From: Flavobacterium frigoris PS1
GTDB taxonomy: Bacteria > Bacteroidota > Bacteroidia > Flavobacteriales > Flavobacteriaceae
Direction: 5' to 3'
Length of the DNA: 64,000 bases
NCBI RefSeq assembly: GCF_000252125.1
Contig: NZ_AHKF01000032.1
Location: 30,002-94,001, forward strand
The notes under the pieces are model-generated. The model was not told the origin of the DNA. It did not search any database and saw only the letters and a program-made list of their open reading frames with translations. Within the stretch, counting starts at the first letter, position 1. Every line of letters begins with the position of its first letter. The translations under genes and the position numbers were made by a program. This document shows positions 44,433 through 52,159 of the stretch, piece by piece.

Positions 44433-44449
44433 GTTTAAAAGTTTAAAGT
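44433..44449 (-). promoter_or_regulatory. 17-base word upstream of the YdbS-like gene
   Basis: GTTTAAAAGTTTAAAGT on the plus strand, 22 bases upstream of the minus-strand ATG at 44410. The same word is at 50738-50754 at 23 bases from menD. It may be a leader or promoter element, but AT-rich composition lowers the weight. Confidence 0.35.
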
Positions 44450-44481
44450 GCTAGATATAAATTGAAACTTGAAACTATTTT

Positions 44482-45312
44482 TTATGGTAACCATTTTTTT
44501 TCAAAGTTTGGCTTTCTCTTTTCAAGAAATGCATTTCTTCCTTCTTTGGCTTCTTCGGTCATGTAAGCCAATCTTGTAGCTTCACCAGCAAAAACCTGTT
44601 GTCCTACCATTCCATCATCAGTCAGGTTCATGGCAAACTTCAACATTTTTATAGCCATAGGTGACTTTCCTAAAATTTCCTGTGCCCATTCATAAGCAGT
44701 ATCTTCTAACTCAGCATGTGGAATAACGGCATTCACCATTCCCATGTCCATCGCGTCTTGTGCTGAGTAATTGCGTCCTAAAAAAAAGATTTCACGTGCT
44801 TTTTTCTGCCCAACCATTTTTGCTAAATATGCAGAACCATATCCTCCGTCAAAACTAGTCACATCAGCATCCGTTTGTTTAAATATCGCATGTTCTTTAC
44901 TAGCCAAAGTCAAGTCGCAAACCACATGCAAACTGTGCCCGCCTCCTACTGCCCAACCCGGAACTACAGCAATAACTACCTTCGGCATGAAACGAATCAA
45001 ACGCTGTACTTCAAGTATGTTTAAACGATGTTGCCCATCTTCTCCCACGTAACCTTGATGACCGCGTGCATTTTGATCGCCACCGCTACAAAAGGAATAG
45101 ATACCATCTTTAGACGAAGGTCCTTCAGCGGACAGTAAAACAACACCTATCGACGTGTCTTCTTGTGCATCATAAAATGCATTATACAATTCAGCAGTAG
45201 TTTTAGGGCGAAATGCATTGCGCACATCAGGCCTGTTGAATGCTATTCTGGCTACTCCGTTGCATTTTTTATATGTAATATCTTCGTAATCTTTTACCGT
45301 AATCCAATCCAT
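44482..45312 (-). CDS. menB: 1,4-Dihydroxy-2-naphthoyl-CoA synthase
   Basis: A 276-residue crotonase-fold enzyme that cyclises o-succinylbenzoyl-CoA in menaquinone synthesis. Visible: the CoA-binding and oxyanion segments FNRPDVRNAFRPKT and SFCSGGDQNARG, the stretch VAVVPGWAVGGGHSLHVVCD, the catalytic region DADVTSFDGGYGSAYLAKMV (Asp and Tyr region of MenB), and NAVIPHAELE. All key residues are visible and the length is normal. It is on the same strand as menA, menC and menD. Confidence 0.95.
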   Translation of the reverse strand: MDWITVKDYEDITYKKCNGVARIAFNRPDVRNAFRPKTTAELYNAFYDAQEDTSIGVVLLSAEGPSSKDGIYSFCSGGDQNARGHQGYVGEDGQHRLNILEVQRLIRFMPKVVIAVVPGWAVGGGHSLHVVCDLTLASKEHAIFKQTDADVTSFDGGYGSAYLAKMVGQKKAREIFFLGRNYSAQDAMDMGMVNAVIPHAELEDTAYEWAQEILGKSPMAIKMLKFAMNLTDDGMVGQQVFAGEATRLAYMTEEAKEGRNAFLEKRKPNFEKKWLP

Positions 45313-45882
45313 TGCAAGTGATTTTAATTATTTAGTGTAAAAATAAATCATTTTTTGCAGTTTATACTATTCTATCAAGCTAAGCTTTGGAAATCGATCT
45401 ACAAACAACCGCTACAAAGTGTTAAAGTTTCAAATAAAATAAAACATTAACAGTCTCCCTGAAAAAAAATTATTAATTTTAAACAATGTTAATCAGATGA
45501 TTGGAAATAAAACTCACTGATTTAGCCTTAAATTTCACTGATTTATTAACCTAAAAAAAGAATACCTTGATTAAATTTAAAAATTTCGTCTCTCTTGATT
45601 TTATGGTTTTAAATAAGAACCTAAAAAGTGAGAATAGGAGAAAACTATTTACCGAAATTGTGAAAGGACTATAGTAACACCTACGGTTAAAAGAAAGGAT
45701 TTGAAAACCATATTGCTGCCTTAAGAAAAGTTGGATGGCAGCAAAACTTTGGAATAACTACCTTTATAAAATAAAAAGAAACCAAATGGTTTTTATTATA
45801 AATTAAGTCTAGCTTATAAGTAAATGTTTGCCTTAGATTACTTTTAGCTTTGTACTTCGATTATTCGAAACAAACTAAAAAG
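45313..45882. other. Gene-free AT-rich region
   Basis: About 570 bases with no convincing gene. Short plus-strand frames (for example one starting MVLNKNLKSENRRKLFTEI) stop quickly and match nothing I recognise. It may hold promoters and degraded sequence between menB and the CvfB-like gene. Confidence 0.45.
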
Positions 45883-45913
45883 AGAAAGACTAATCATCTC
45901 GATTAGTCTTTCT
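45883..45913 (-). terminator. Terminator of the CvfB-like gene
   Basis: AGAAAGACTAATC / GATTAGTCTTTCT arms with a 5-base loop, starting 5 bases after the stop codon on the minus strand and followed there by T residues. Confidence 0.88.
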
Positions 45914-45918
45914 TTTTT

Positions 45919-46773
45919 TTATTCCTTAACGAGATAGATCCCGTCTTCCTTAATCTCAATTAATTTCTCCCTGTATAAAGCTCCAATCGCCTTCTTAAAG
46001 GTTTTTTTACTCATTTTCAAAACCGTTTTAATATCTTCAGGATGTGAATTATCAGTTAATCGTAAAAAACCACGACTTGCTCTTAGTTCATCTAGAATTA
46101 TATCTGCATTAGGTTCGATACTTTGATACCCCTGAATTTGAAGCGCAACATCAATTTTATTATCCGGACGAATCGTTTTAATATAACCGCGCATGCGATC
46201 TCCAGTACGAATAGCATCATCGTAGACCTCATCTTTATAAAGTAAACCTTTATGGCGCTCATTAATGATCACATTGATTCCAAGTTCCGTAATATGCGAA
46301 ACAATCAAATCAACTTCCTCTCCTTTTTCAATAGTAAGCACATCATTTTTAAGGAATTGATTTGTCTTACTTGAAGCTACTAAACGGTTGGTTTTTTCAT
46401 CCATATAAAGATAAACCAAGTAACGTTTCCCTTTTTCCATCGGGCGCGCTTGCTCTTTAAATGGAACCAGAATGTCTTTTTCCATTCCCCAATCCATAAA
46501 AGCTCCAATTTGATTTACATAATTCACACGTAAAAGCGAAAATTCATTTAGTAATATATAAGGTTCTAATGTCGTTGCAACTGGACGTTCTTCGTGGTCT
46601 AAATACACAAATACGATGAGCTCTTCTCCAATTTCAAATTCGTTAGGCACGTATTTGTTGGGTAAAAGTATATCATGTAGTCCTTCTGGATCCGTGTCTG
46701 GCGTTCCCAAAAACAGACCTACTTTGGTATCACGAAGTATTATAAGCGTATTGTATTTTCCTATTTCAATCAT
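45919..46773 (-). CDS. CvfB-like S1 RNA-binding protein
   Basis: A 284-residue cytosolic protein of the CvfB/YitL type. Three S1-like domains are visible by their hydrophobic spacing and GxFMDWG / INVIINERHKGLLY / GYIKTIRPDNKIDV motifs, and the C-terminus (EDIKTVLKMSKKTFKKAIGA) has a winged-helix form. CvfB binds RNA and influences virulence-gene expression in staphylococci; in Flavobacteria its function is untested. It lies with DUF2853 and menD, a common flavobacterial neighbourhood. Confidence 0.92.
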   Translation of the reverse strand: MIEIGKYNTLIILRDTKVGLFLGTPDTDPEGLHDILLPNKYVPNEFEIGEELIVFVYLDHEERPVATTLEPYILLNEFSLLRVNYVNQIGAFMDWGMEKDILVPFKEQARPMEKGKRYLVYLYMDEKTNRLVASSKTNQFLKNDVLTIEKGEEVDLIVSHITELGINVIINERHKGLLYKDEVYDDAIRTGDRMRGYIKTIRPDNKIDVALQIQGYQSIEPNADIILDELRASRGFLRLTDNSHPEDIKTVLKMSKKTFKKAIGALYREKLIEIKEDGIYLVKE

Positions 46774-46904
46774 TTTATTCTATTTTCTTGGATGCAAAGG
46801 TACGAAGATTGAAAATACTAAATTAGGAAACCTTCCACAAAAAAAAATATAGTAAAACCAATGCCTATTTCCTTTTTAAGGAGGAATATTATTTGTTATT
46901 TCAT

Positions 46905-46981
46905 CATCAGTTGCCCCGCTGTACGCAGTATCTTTTTTGGCGAACACCGCCATAAAAGGATACATGCTGCTATCGGGCCTA
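46905..46981 (-). ncRNA. Repeated hairpin element, copy 3 (Flavo-1-like)
   Basis: On the minus strand CCCG (46977-46974) pairs with CGGG (46918-46915). The inner variable hairpin TGGCG / CGCCA has a GTGTT loop, flanked by CCTTTT and AAAAAAGAT, the layout of the other two copies. The 3' tail differs from copies 1 and 2 (no GCTCC). The intergenic stretch 46774-47121 holds nothing else apart from the -7 box at 47060. Confidence 0.5.
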
Positions 46982-47059
46982 GATTAGAACGTTTTGTATT
47001 TCAGAATAATGGAACCTTTGAACTAGTAAATCTATAAAGAATAGACAAATCCTAAAATT

Positions 47060-47067
47060 TAATTTTG
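47060..47067 (+). promoter_or_regulatory. -7 promoter box of the M28 peptidase gene
   Basis: TAATTTTG matches TAnnTTTG, 54 bases before the ATG at 47122. It includes the upstream in-frame start at 47065, so that start cannot be used. Confidence 0.5.
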
Positions 47068-47121
47068 CTACTTTTATATTTTCCTTTTTACTTATATTTG
47101 AGGAAACTAAAAAGCACATTA

Positions 47122-48474
47122 ATGAAATCTACTCCCATTCTTTGTTTATTCCTACTCCTATTTAATTCTTATAACAATTACGCACAAACCACAGTAGAAG
47201 ATCCTGAAATCAAAAAAATGATTACAGAGATTAAATCCGAAAACCTTGAAGCCACAGTTAAAAAATTAGTCTCTTTTGGGACAAGACATACTTTAAGCGA
47301 TACCAAGAGTAAAACAAGAGGTATTGGAGCTGCACAACAATGGGTAAAATCTGAATTTGATAAATACGCCCTCGAGTCTAATGGGAGGCTGACAGCAACT
47401 ATAGATTATTTTACGATAAAGGCGGACGGTAGACGCATCGCGACTGATAGCCAACTAGGAAATGTTATGGCTACTTTAAAAGGAACTGACCCTGCAGATG
47501 ATCGTGTACTTATCATTAGCGGTCATCTAGATTCTCGTGTTACAGATGTGATGGATACAAAGTCAGATGCGCCAGGTGCAAATGATGATGGCTCAGGAGT
47601 TGCGGCTATGATGGAACTCGCCAAAATAATGAGCAAGAGATCCTTTCCATCCACCATTATTTTTGTAGCAGTTACGGGCGAAGAACAAGGATTGTATGGT
47701 GCCAGACATTTGGCCGAATTAGCCAAAAAAGAAAACTGGAATATTCTAGCCATGCTCAACAATGATATGATAGGAAACAGCTTATCTAGTGGAACTAATC
47801 TAAGAGACAATACGAAAGTTAGAGTATTTAGCGAAGCGACTCCATATCTTGAAACGGAAGATGAAGCTAAAATGAGAAAATTAATTAATAGAGACAATGA
47901 TAGTCCTTCAAGATTATTAGCTCGTTATATCAAAACCGCCACGGATATATATGTAGACCAGTTAGAAATAAATCTTGTCTATAGAAACGATCGTTTTTTA
48001 CGTGGTGGAGACCACACTCCTTTTAGTCAAAATGGTTTTACCGCTGTCCGTTTTTGTGAAATGAACGAAAACCATGACCATCAACACCAAGATCTAAGAA
48101 CTGAAAATAATATTAAATATGGTGATCTTCTCGAATTTATGGATTTTGAGTATTTAAGAAAAATTGCTGCATCAAACTTGGCCACATTAGCTAATTTAGC
48201 CTGGTCTCCTAAAGCGCCTACCAATGTAGGTATTGAAGTAAAAGAGCTGACTAATTTTTCTACTTTAGTTTGGAAAGCACCAGAAGGCAAAAAAGTCTAT
48301 GGCTACCAAGTATTAGTGCGAGAAACTTCGGACACAAATTGGCAAAAATCAATTTTCGTAACAGACACAAAAGCAACAATTCCATATTCAAAAGATAATT
48401 TTCTATTTGCAGTGCAAGCTGTAGATGAATTGGGACACGCTAGTTTACCGCTATTCCCAATTCCTATTAGATAA
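47122..48474 (+). CDS. Secreted M28 family zinc aminopeptidase-like protease
   Basis: A 450-residue exported peptidase, signal peptide MKSTPILCLFLLLFNSYNNY then AQ. The ATG at 47122 is preferred to the earlier in-frame start at 47065, which lies inside a -7 promoter box. Zinc ligands of the M28 core are all visible: SGHLDSR (His), PGANDDGSGVA (Asp), TGEEQGLYG (Glu-Glu), NNDMIGN (Asp) and GGDHTPFS (His), so the enzyme should be active. The last ~85 residues form a fibronectin-III-like domain (APTNVGIEVKELTNFSTLVW, YGYQVLVRETSD). Probable role: breakdown of peptides outside the inner membrane. Confidence 0.93.
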   Translation: MKSTPILCLFLLLFNSYNNYAQTTVEDPEIKKMITEIKSENLEATVKKLVSFGTRHTLSDTKSKTRGIGAAQQWVKSEFDKYALESNGRLTATIDYFTIKADGRRIATDSQLGNVMATLKGTDPADDRVLIISGHLDSRVTDVMDTKSDAPGANDDGSGVAAMMELAKIMSKRSFPSTIIFVAVTGEEQGLYGARHLAELAKKENWNILAMLNNDMIGNSLSSGTNLRDNTKVRVFSEATPYLETEDEAKMRKLINRDNDSPSRLLARYIKTATDIYVDQLEINLVYRNDRFLRGGDHTPFSQNGFTAVRFCEMNENHDHQHQDLRTENNIKYGDLLEFMDFEYLRKIAASNLATLANLAWSPKAPTNVGIEVKELTNFSTLVWKAPEGKKVYGYQVLVRETSDTNWQKSIFVTDTKATIPYSKDNFLFAVQAVDELGHASLPLFPIPIR

Positions 48475-48499
48475 AAAAAAAATAATAACTACCCACAAA

Positions 48500-48522
48500 A
48501 AAAGCGCCCAAAAGGCGCTTTT
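48500..48522 (+). terminator. Bidirectional terminator between convergent genes
   Basis: AAAAGCGCC / GGCGCTTTT arms around CAAAA, placed between the M28 gene (plus) and the DUF2853 gene (minus). Confidence 0.88.
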
Positions 48523-48542
48523 AATTTTATATCAATAATTTA

Positions 48543-48884
48543 CTAATTGTAAACACTTTCTTTTTTAAAGTGAACTGCTAACAAATAATAAACTACTACT
48601 CTGTATTTATTTGCATTTGAGCGACCGTACTTTTCAATAACTGCATCAATTCCTGCATCTAAATCTGAACCGTCTTTAAGACCTAATTTTTTGATTAAAA
48701 AGTTGTTTTTCACTGTGTCCAATTCCGTTTGTTGACTTCCGGCTACAGTTGAAGAATCCTTATTATAAATTGAAGGACCACAACCAATAGTTACTTTTGT
48801 CAATAAATCCATGTTAGGATTAACTCCGCATTTCTCTCTCAAATCTGCAGCATATTTTACAATTAACTCATCTCTTGCGCTCAT
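48543..48884 (-). CDS. DUF2853 family protein
   Basis: A 113-residue soluble protein beginning SARDELIVKYAADLREKCG, with VTIGCGPSIYNKDSSTVAG, LDTVKNNFLIKKLGLKD and a C-terminal RSNANKYRVVVYYLLAVHF. These segments match DUF2853, a small family of unknown function common in marine and freshwater Bacteroidota and proteobacteria. It sits beside menD on the same strand. No signal peptide or cofactor motif is seen. Confidence 0.9.
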   Translation of the reverse strand: MSARDELIVKYAADLREKCGVNPNMDLLTKVTIGCGPSIYNKDSSTVAGSQQTELDTVKNNFLIKKLGLKDGSDLDAGIDAVIEKYGRSNANKYRVVVYYLLAVHFKKESVYN

Positions 48885-49052
48885 AAATAGTAGTTTATAG
48901 TTTACATTATTAGTCTAGTAAGATGTAAGTTATAAAAAATAAATTATTAAAAAGCTGTTTCAATTCATCAATAAGCGTACTATTAGACAAAAAACCATTA
49001 AAATCGACAAACAACCTATTTACAGCAGTTTACATCCTTTATAATTAACTAT

Positions 49053-50714
49053 TTAAACTAATTCTTTGAAAAACTGTAGCAAAATAGTGTCATTCTTTAA
49101 TGTTGGCGTAAAAACCTCCAAAATAGAAGGTTTATCATTTTGAGCATATAAGTCATTCAGACTATTTACTAAACTGCTTTCATCACTGGCGATAGTATAT
49201 TCAAAGCCATACATTTTAGCCAAGTGTTCTGCTGTCAGGCAATGAGAGGTTTCAAAAAAGGTATTAAAAACAGGCGTCTCTTTATGACCCGGTAAAATTC
49301 TAAATATTCCACCTCCGCCATTATTAATCAATATAATTTTGAAGTTTTTCGGAATATAATTATTCCACAAAGCATTGCTGTCGTACAAAAATCCAATATC
49401 CCCTGTAATAAGAGTTGTTTGTTTTCCATTGGCTGCAGCCGCACCAATCGCGGTAGAGGTACTTCCATCGATTCCACTAGTCCCACGGTTACAATATACC
49501 TCAATCGAAGGATCAATATCTATCAATTGCGCATACCTGATCGCAGAACTATTACTTATTTGTAACTGACTATTTTTAGGTAAAAGAGGCATCACTTTTT
49601 CAAAAACTTTAAAATCCGAAAAAGGAATTTTATCTAAATAAAGAGCTCCTTTTTGCTTACGCAAAAGCTGAACTGCTTCTGTTTTTACAAAATAATCACT
49701 GACAACCGTTGTCGTAAGTGGCAAAAAAGCATCAAAAAACACATTAGCATCTACTTCAAAATGCTTTGACAATGTACCAAAAGTATCATATGCTCGCAAA
49801 GTGTCAATATGCCAATGGTGTTTTGGTTTGTATTTTCTCAAAAAGGCTTTGATACGCTTAGAGACAATCATTCCTCCAAAAGTCACTAAAATATCTGGAC
49901 AAAAGTCTTCGAAATCTTCATTTGTAAATGGCGTAATTATGGTGTCGATGTTATTGATAAAAGAAGGGTGATGCAAGTTAGACGTCGTTTCAGTCATAAC
50001 AACAACCGAATTGTCATTGGCCAATGCTTCAACAGTTTTGTCGCTGACTACATTTGGATCATTGACACCAACCAAAACCATTTTGCGAGGAGAATTATTC
50101 CAAATCGCAGCAAATTGCGCCAATTCCTCCATGGAAATTATCTGATTCTCATTTGCGGAAGCGAAAATATTCACATCCACCGAGAGCTCTGAGACTGTTT
50201 CGTATAATGGTTCTTCAAAGGGAGCATTAATATGTACGGGCCCTTTTTTATCGATAGCTGTATTTATAGCCTCATTGATTTTTTGATCATTTTCAATCGA
50301 AACAGCTGCATCTAAGTTAGCGTTGTACAAGGAATGGTTTTCGAATACATTTTCCTGTCGGATGGTTTGCCCATCACCTATATCAATCTTGCTTTGCGGA
50401 CGGTCCGCCGAAATTACAATCATTGGAATCTGACTGTAAAATGCTTCTGCAAAAGCGGGATAGTAATTTAACAATGCCGAGCCAGAGGTACAAACTAATG
50501 CAACGGGCTGTTTGCTCTGCTGCGCAATTCCCAATGCAAAAAATGCTGCCGAACGCTCATCAGCAATACTGTAACATTGAAAAGCGGGATTATTTACAAA
50601 ACCAATTATTAGTGGTGCATTACGCGAACCTGGCGAAATTATTATGGTAGCGATTCCTTTGGCCAAACAAATTTGAATAATGCTTTGTGCTAAAGGTATT
50701 TTGGGATAAATCAT
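49053..50714 (-). CDS. menD: 2-Succinyl-5-enolpyruvyl-6-hydroxy-3-cyclohexene-1-carboxylate (SEPHCHC) synthase
   Basis: A 553-residue thiamine-diphosphate enzyme that makes SEPHCHC, the first committed step after isochorismate in menaquinone synthesis. Visible: TPP-domain start IISPGSRNAPLIIGF, the SADRPQSKIDIGDGQTIRQE region (typical of MenD), the middle domain, and the C-terminal TPP-binding GDIGFLYDSNALWNN and NNGGGGIFRILPG. The length and all motifs fit MenD. It is on the minus strand with menB, menA and menC, but separated from them by about 4 kb; menF and menH are not seen in the window. A 17-base word shared with the YdbS-like gene lies upstream. Confidence 0.96.
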   Translation of the reverse strand: MIYPKIPLAQSIIQICLAKGIATIIISPGSRNAPLIIGFVNNPAFQCYSIADERSAAFFALGIAQQSKQPVALVCTSGSALLNYYPAFAEAFYSQIPMIVISADRPQSKIDIGDGQTIRQENVFENHSLYNANLDAAVSIENDQKINEAINTAIDKKGPVHINAPFEEPLYETVSELSVDVNIFASANENQIISMEELAQFAAIWNNSPRKMVLVGVNDPNVVSDKTVEALANDNSVVVMTETTSNLHHPSFINNIDTIITPFTNEDFEDFCPDILVTFGGMIVSKRIKAFLRKYKPKHHWHIDTLRAYDTFGTLSKHFEVDANVFFDAFLPLTTTVVSDYFVKTEAVQLLRKQKGALYLDKIPFSDFKVFEKVMPLLPKNSQLQISNSSAIRYAQLIDIDPSIEVYCNRGTSGIDGSTSTAIGAAAANGKQTTLITGDIGFLYDSNALWNNYIPKNFKIILINNGGGGIFRILPGHKETPVFNTFFETSHCLTAEHLAKMYGFEYTIASDESSLVNSLNDLYAQNDKPSILEVFTPTLKNDTILLQFFKELV

Positions 50715-50737
50715 TAAAAATTAGTTTAAAATTTAAG

Positions 50738-50754
50738 GTTTAAAAGTTTAAAGT
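50738..50754 (-). promoter_or_regulatory. 17-base word upstream of menD
   Basis: GTTTAAAAGTTTAAAGT, identical to 44433-44449, placed 23 bases upstream of the menD start on the minus strand (22 bases in the other case). Confidence 0.35.
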
Positions 50755-50801
50755 TTTTCGAAACCTTAATGCAAGCAAAGTTACAAACTTGCTCTTTCTT
50801 T

Positions 50802-50834
50802 TTGATTCATTTTGATTGATTTTTATTAATTTTG
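50802..50834 (+). promoter_or_regulatory. Bacteroidota promoter of the GNAT gene
   Basis: A TTG at 50802-50804 and TAATTTTG (TAnnTTTG) at 50827-50834, separated by 22 bases, end 18 bases before the ATG at 50853. Both boxes and spacing fit the flavobacterial consensus. Confidence 0.55.
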
Positions 50835-50852
50835 GAAACAAATAATTACTAA

Positions 50853-51350
50853 ATGGAAATCAAGCTAAGAGCCTATCAAATCCAAGACACACAAGCAATC
50901 TTGGAAATCATCAATTATAACATTTTGAATTCAACAGCCTTGTATGATTACAACATTAGAAGTTATGAGCAGCAGCGGGCCATTCTCGAAGAAAAAATAG
51001 CGAAACAATTCCCTGTTATTGTTGCTGAATTGGATGGAACTGTTGTAGGCTTTGGAATGTATAGTGAATTTAGATTTCGTGAAGCGTATAAATTCACTGT
51101 AGAGCATTCTGTCTATGTGCATAATGATTTTCATGGAAAAGGAATTGGGAAAATTTTACTTCAGGAATTAATTCAGCTAGCAAAAAAGCAAGGATTACAC
51201 ACTATGATAGGCGTAATTGATGCCGAAAATCAAAGCAGCATCGATTTTCATGAAAAATTCGGGTTTAAAACAGTAGGAATAATTAAAGAGTCAGGGTTTA
51301 AATTTGACCGCTGGCTACATTCTGTTTTTATGCAATTGATATTAGAATAA
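50853..51350 (+). CDS. GNAT family N-acetyltransferase
   Basis: A 165-residue acetyltransferase. The acetyl-CoA site is HSVYVHNDFHGKGIGKILLQ (Q/RxxGxG/A motif as HGKGIG), followed by LIQLAKKQGLHTMIGVIDAE and NQSSIDFHEKFGFKTVGII, typical of the phosphinothricin-acetyltransferase-like group. That group N-acetylates small amines or phosphinothricin, but the substrate here cannot be predicted. It has a clear promoter and is a single gene. A large hairpin follows and serves convergent transcription. Confidence 0.93.
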   Translation: MEIKLRAYQIQDTQAILEIINYNILNSTALYDYNIRSYEQQRAILEEKIAKQFPVIVAELDGTVVGFGMYSEFRFREAYKFTVEHSVYVHNDFHGKGIGKILLQELIQLAKKQGLHTMIGVIDAENQSSIDFHEKFGFKTVGIIKESGFKFDRWLHSVFMQLILE

Positions 51351-51355
51351 AAAAA

Positions 51356-51403
51356 CGCTAGTTAACTACTTATTTGTGATTCAAATAGAATAGTTAACTA
51401 GCG
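51356..51403 (+). terminator. Large bidirectional hairpin
   Basis: Perfect 13-base arms CGCTAGTTAACTA / TAGTTAACTAGCG, with inner TATTTG / CAAATA, between the convergent GNAT and glutathione peroxidase genes. Confidence 0.8.
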
Positions 51404-51424
51404 GTAAATATAGCATTGAATATA

Positions 51425-52012
51425 CTAGGCTTTAATCCAATTAATTACAGAAGCGTCTGTAGGCAATGTTTGTGGAGCAATTACTTTTTCTAATTCTCCG
51501 TTTTCATTGACTAGGTATTTTTGAAAATTCCATTCTACATCAGAATCTTGTAATCCGTTTTTAGATTTTTGTGTCAAAAACTGATACATGGCGCACATAT
51601 CACCTCCTTTTACGGAGACTTTGTCCATCATTGGAAAAGTCACACCATAATTCATTTGGCAAAAAGAAGCAATTTCTTCATTTGTCCCTGGTTCTTGCGA
51701 CGCAAAATTATTGGCTGGAAATCCCACGATCACAAACCCTTGATCTTTATACTCTTTATATATAGCTTCTAAATCTTTGTATTGCGGTGTTAACCCACAT
51801 TTTGAAGCGGTGTTTACAATCATTACTTTTTTGCCTTTCAAGGTTGAAAAATCAAAAGTGTTTCCGGATAAATCTTCTACTTTAAATTGGTAGATATTTT
51901 GTTTTGTCATGGCTATTTCAGTTTTATTATTCTCTGTCATTTTCTGTTGTGCCTGATTTTGGCAACTAAAAAGCAATAGTGATGTGCAAGCTACAAATAA
52001 TAGTTTTTTCAT
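51425..52012 (-). CDS. Glutathione-peroxidase-family lipoprotein
   Basis: A 195-residue lipoprotein with signal to lipobox FSC (KKLLFVACTSLLLFSCQNQ). The catalytic tetrad context is visible: the peroxidatic Cys in NTASKCGLT, Gln/Asn in FPANNFASQEPG and Trp-Asn in WNFQKYLV. The second cysteine (FCQMNYG) may be the resolving one, as in thioredoxin-dependent Gpx-like peroxidases. In bacteria, such enzymes usually reduce hydroperoxides with thioredoxin rather than glutathione. Its location as an outer-membrane or periplasmic lipoprotein is inferred from the lipobox. Confidence 0.92.
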   Translation of the reverse strand: MKKLLFVACTSLLLFSCQNQAQQKMTENNKTEIAMTKQNIYQFKVEDLSGNTFDFSTLKGKKVMIVNTASKCGLTPQYKDLEAIYKEYKDQGFVIVGFPANNFASQEPGTNEEIASFCQMNYGVTFPMMDKVSVKGGDMCAMYQFLTQKSKNGLQDSDVEWNFQKYLVNENGELEKVIAPQTLPTDASVINWIKA

Positions 52013-52101
52013 AATTATTTTTTTTATAAAATTAAAAAAATTGTACTAAGTACACTTTGCATTAACTTTTAATTATTAATGAACAAAAGTTAAAAAAACA
52101 A

Positions 52102-52133
52102 GAGCCTAACGTTGATCAAAAAACGCTAGGCTC
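52102..52133 (-). terminator. Terminator after the TonB receptor gene
   Basis: GAGCCTA-CGTT / AACG-TAGGCTC stem (one mismatch). On the minus strand it lies 26 bases after the receptor stop codon and is followed by a T-rich tract. Confidence 0.82.
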
Positions 52134-52159
52134 AAAAAACAAACAAATTCACTATATTG

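Noticed and set aside
47065..47121. Upstream in-frame start for the M28 peptidase
   Set aside because: It lies within a TAnnTTTG promoter box, and the signal peptide begins cleanly at 47122.
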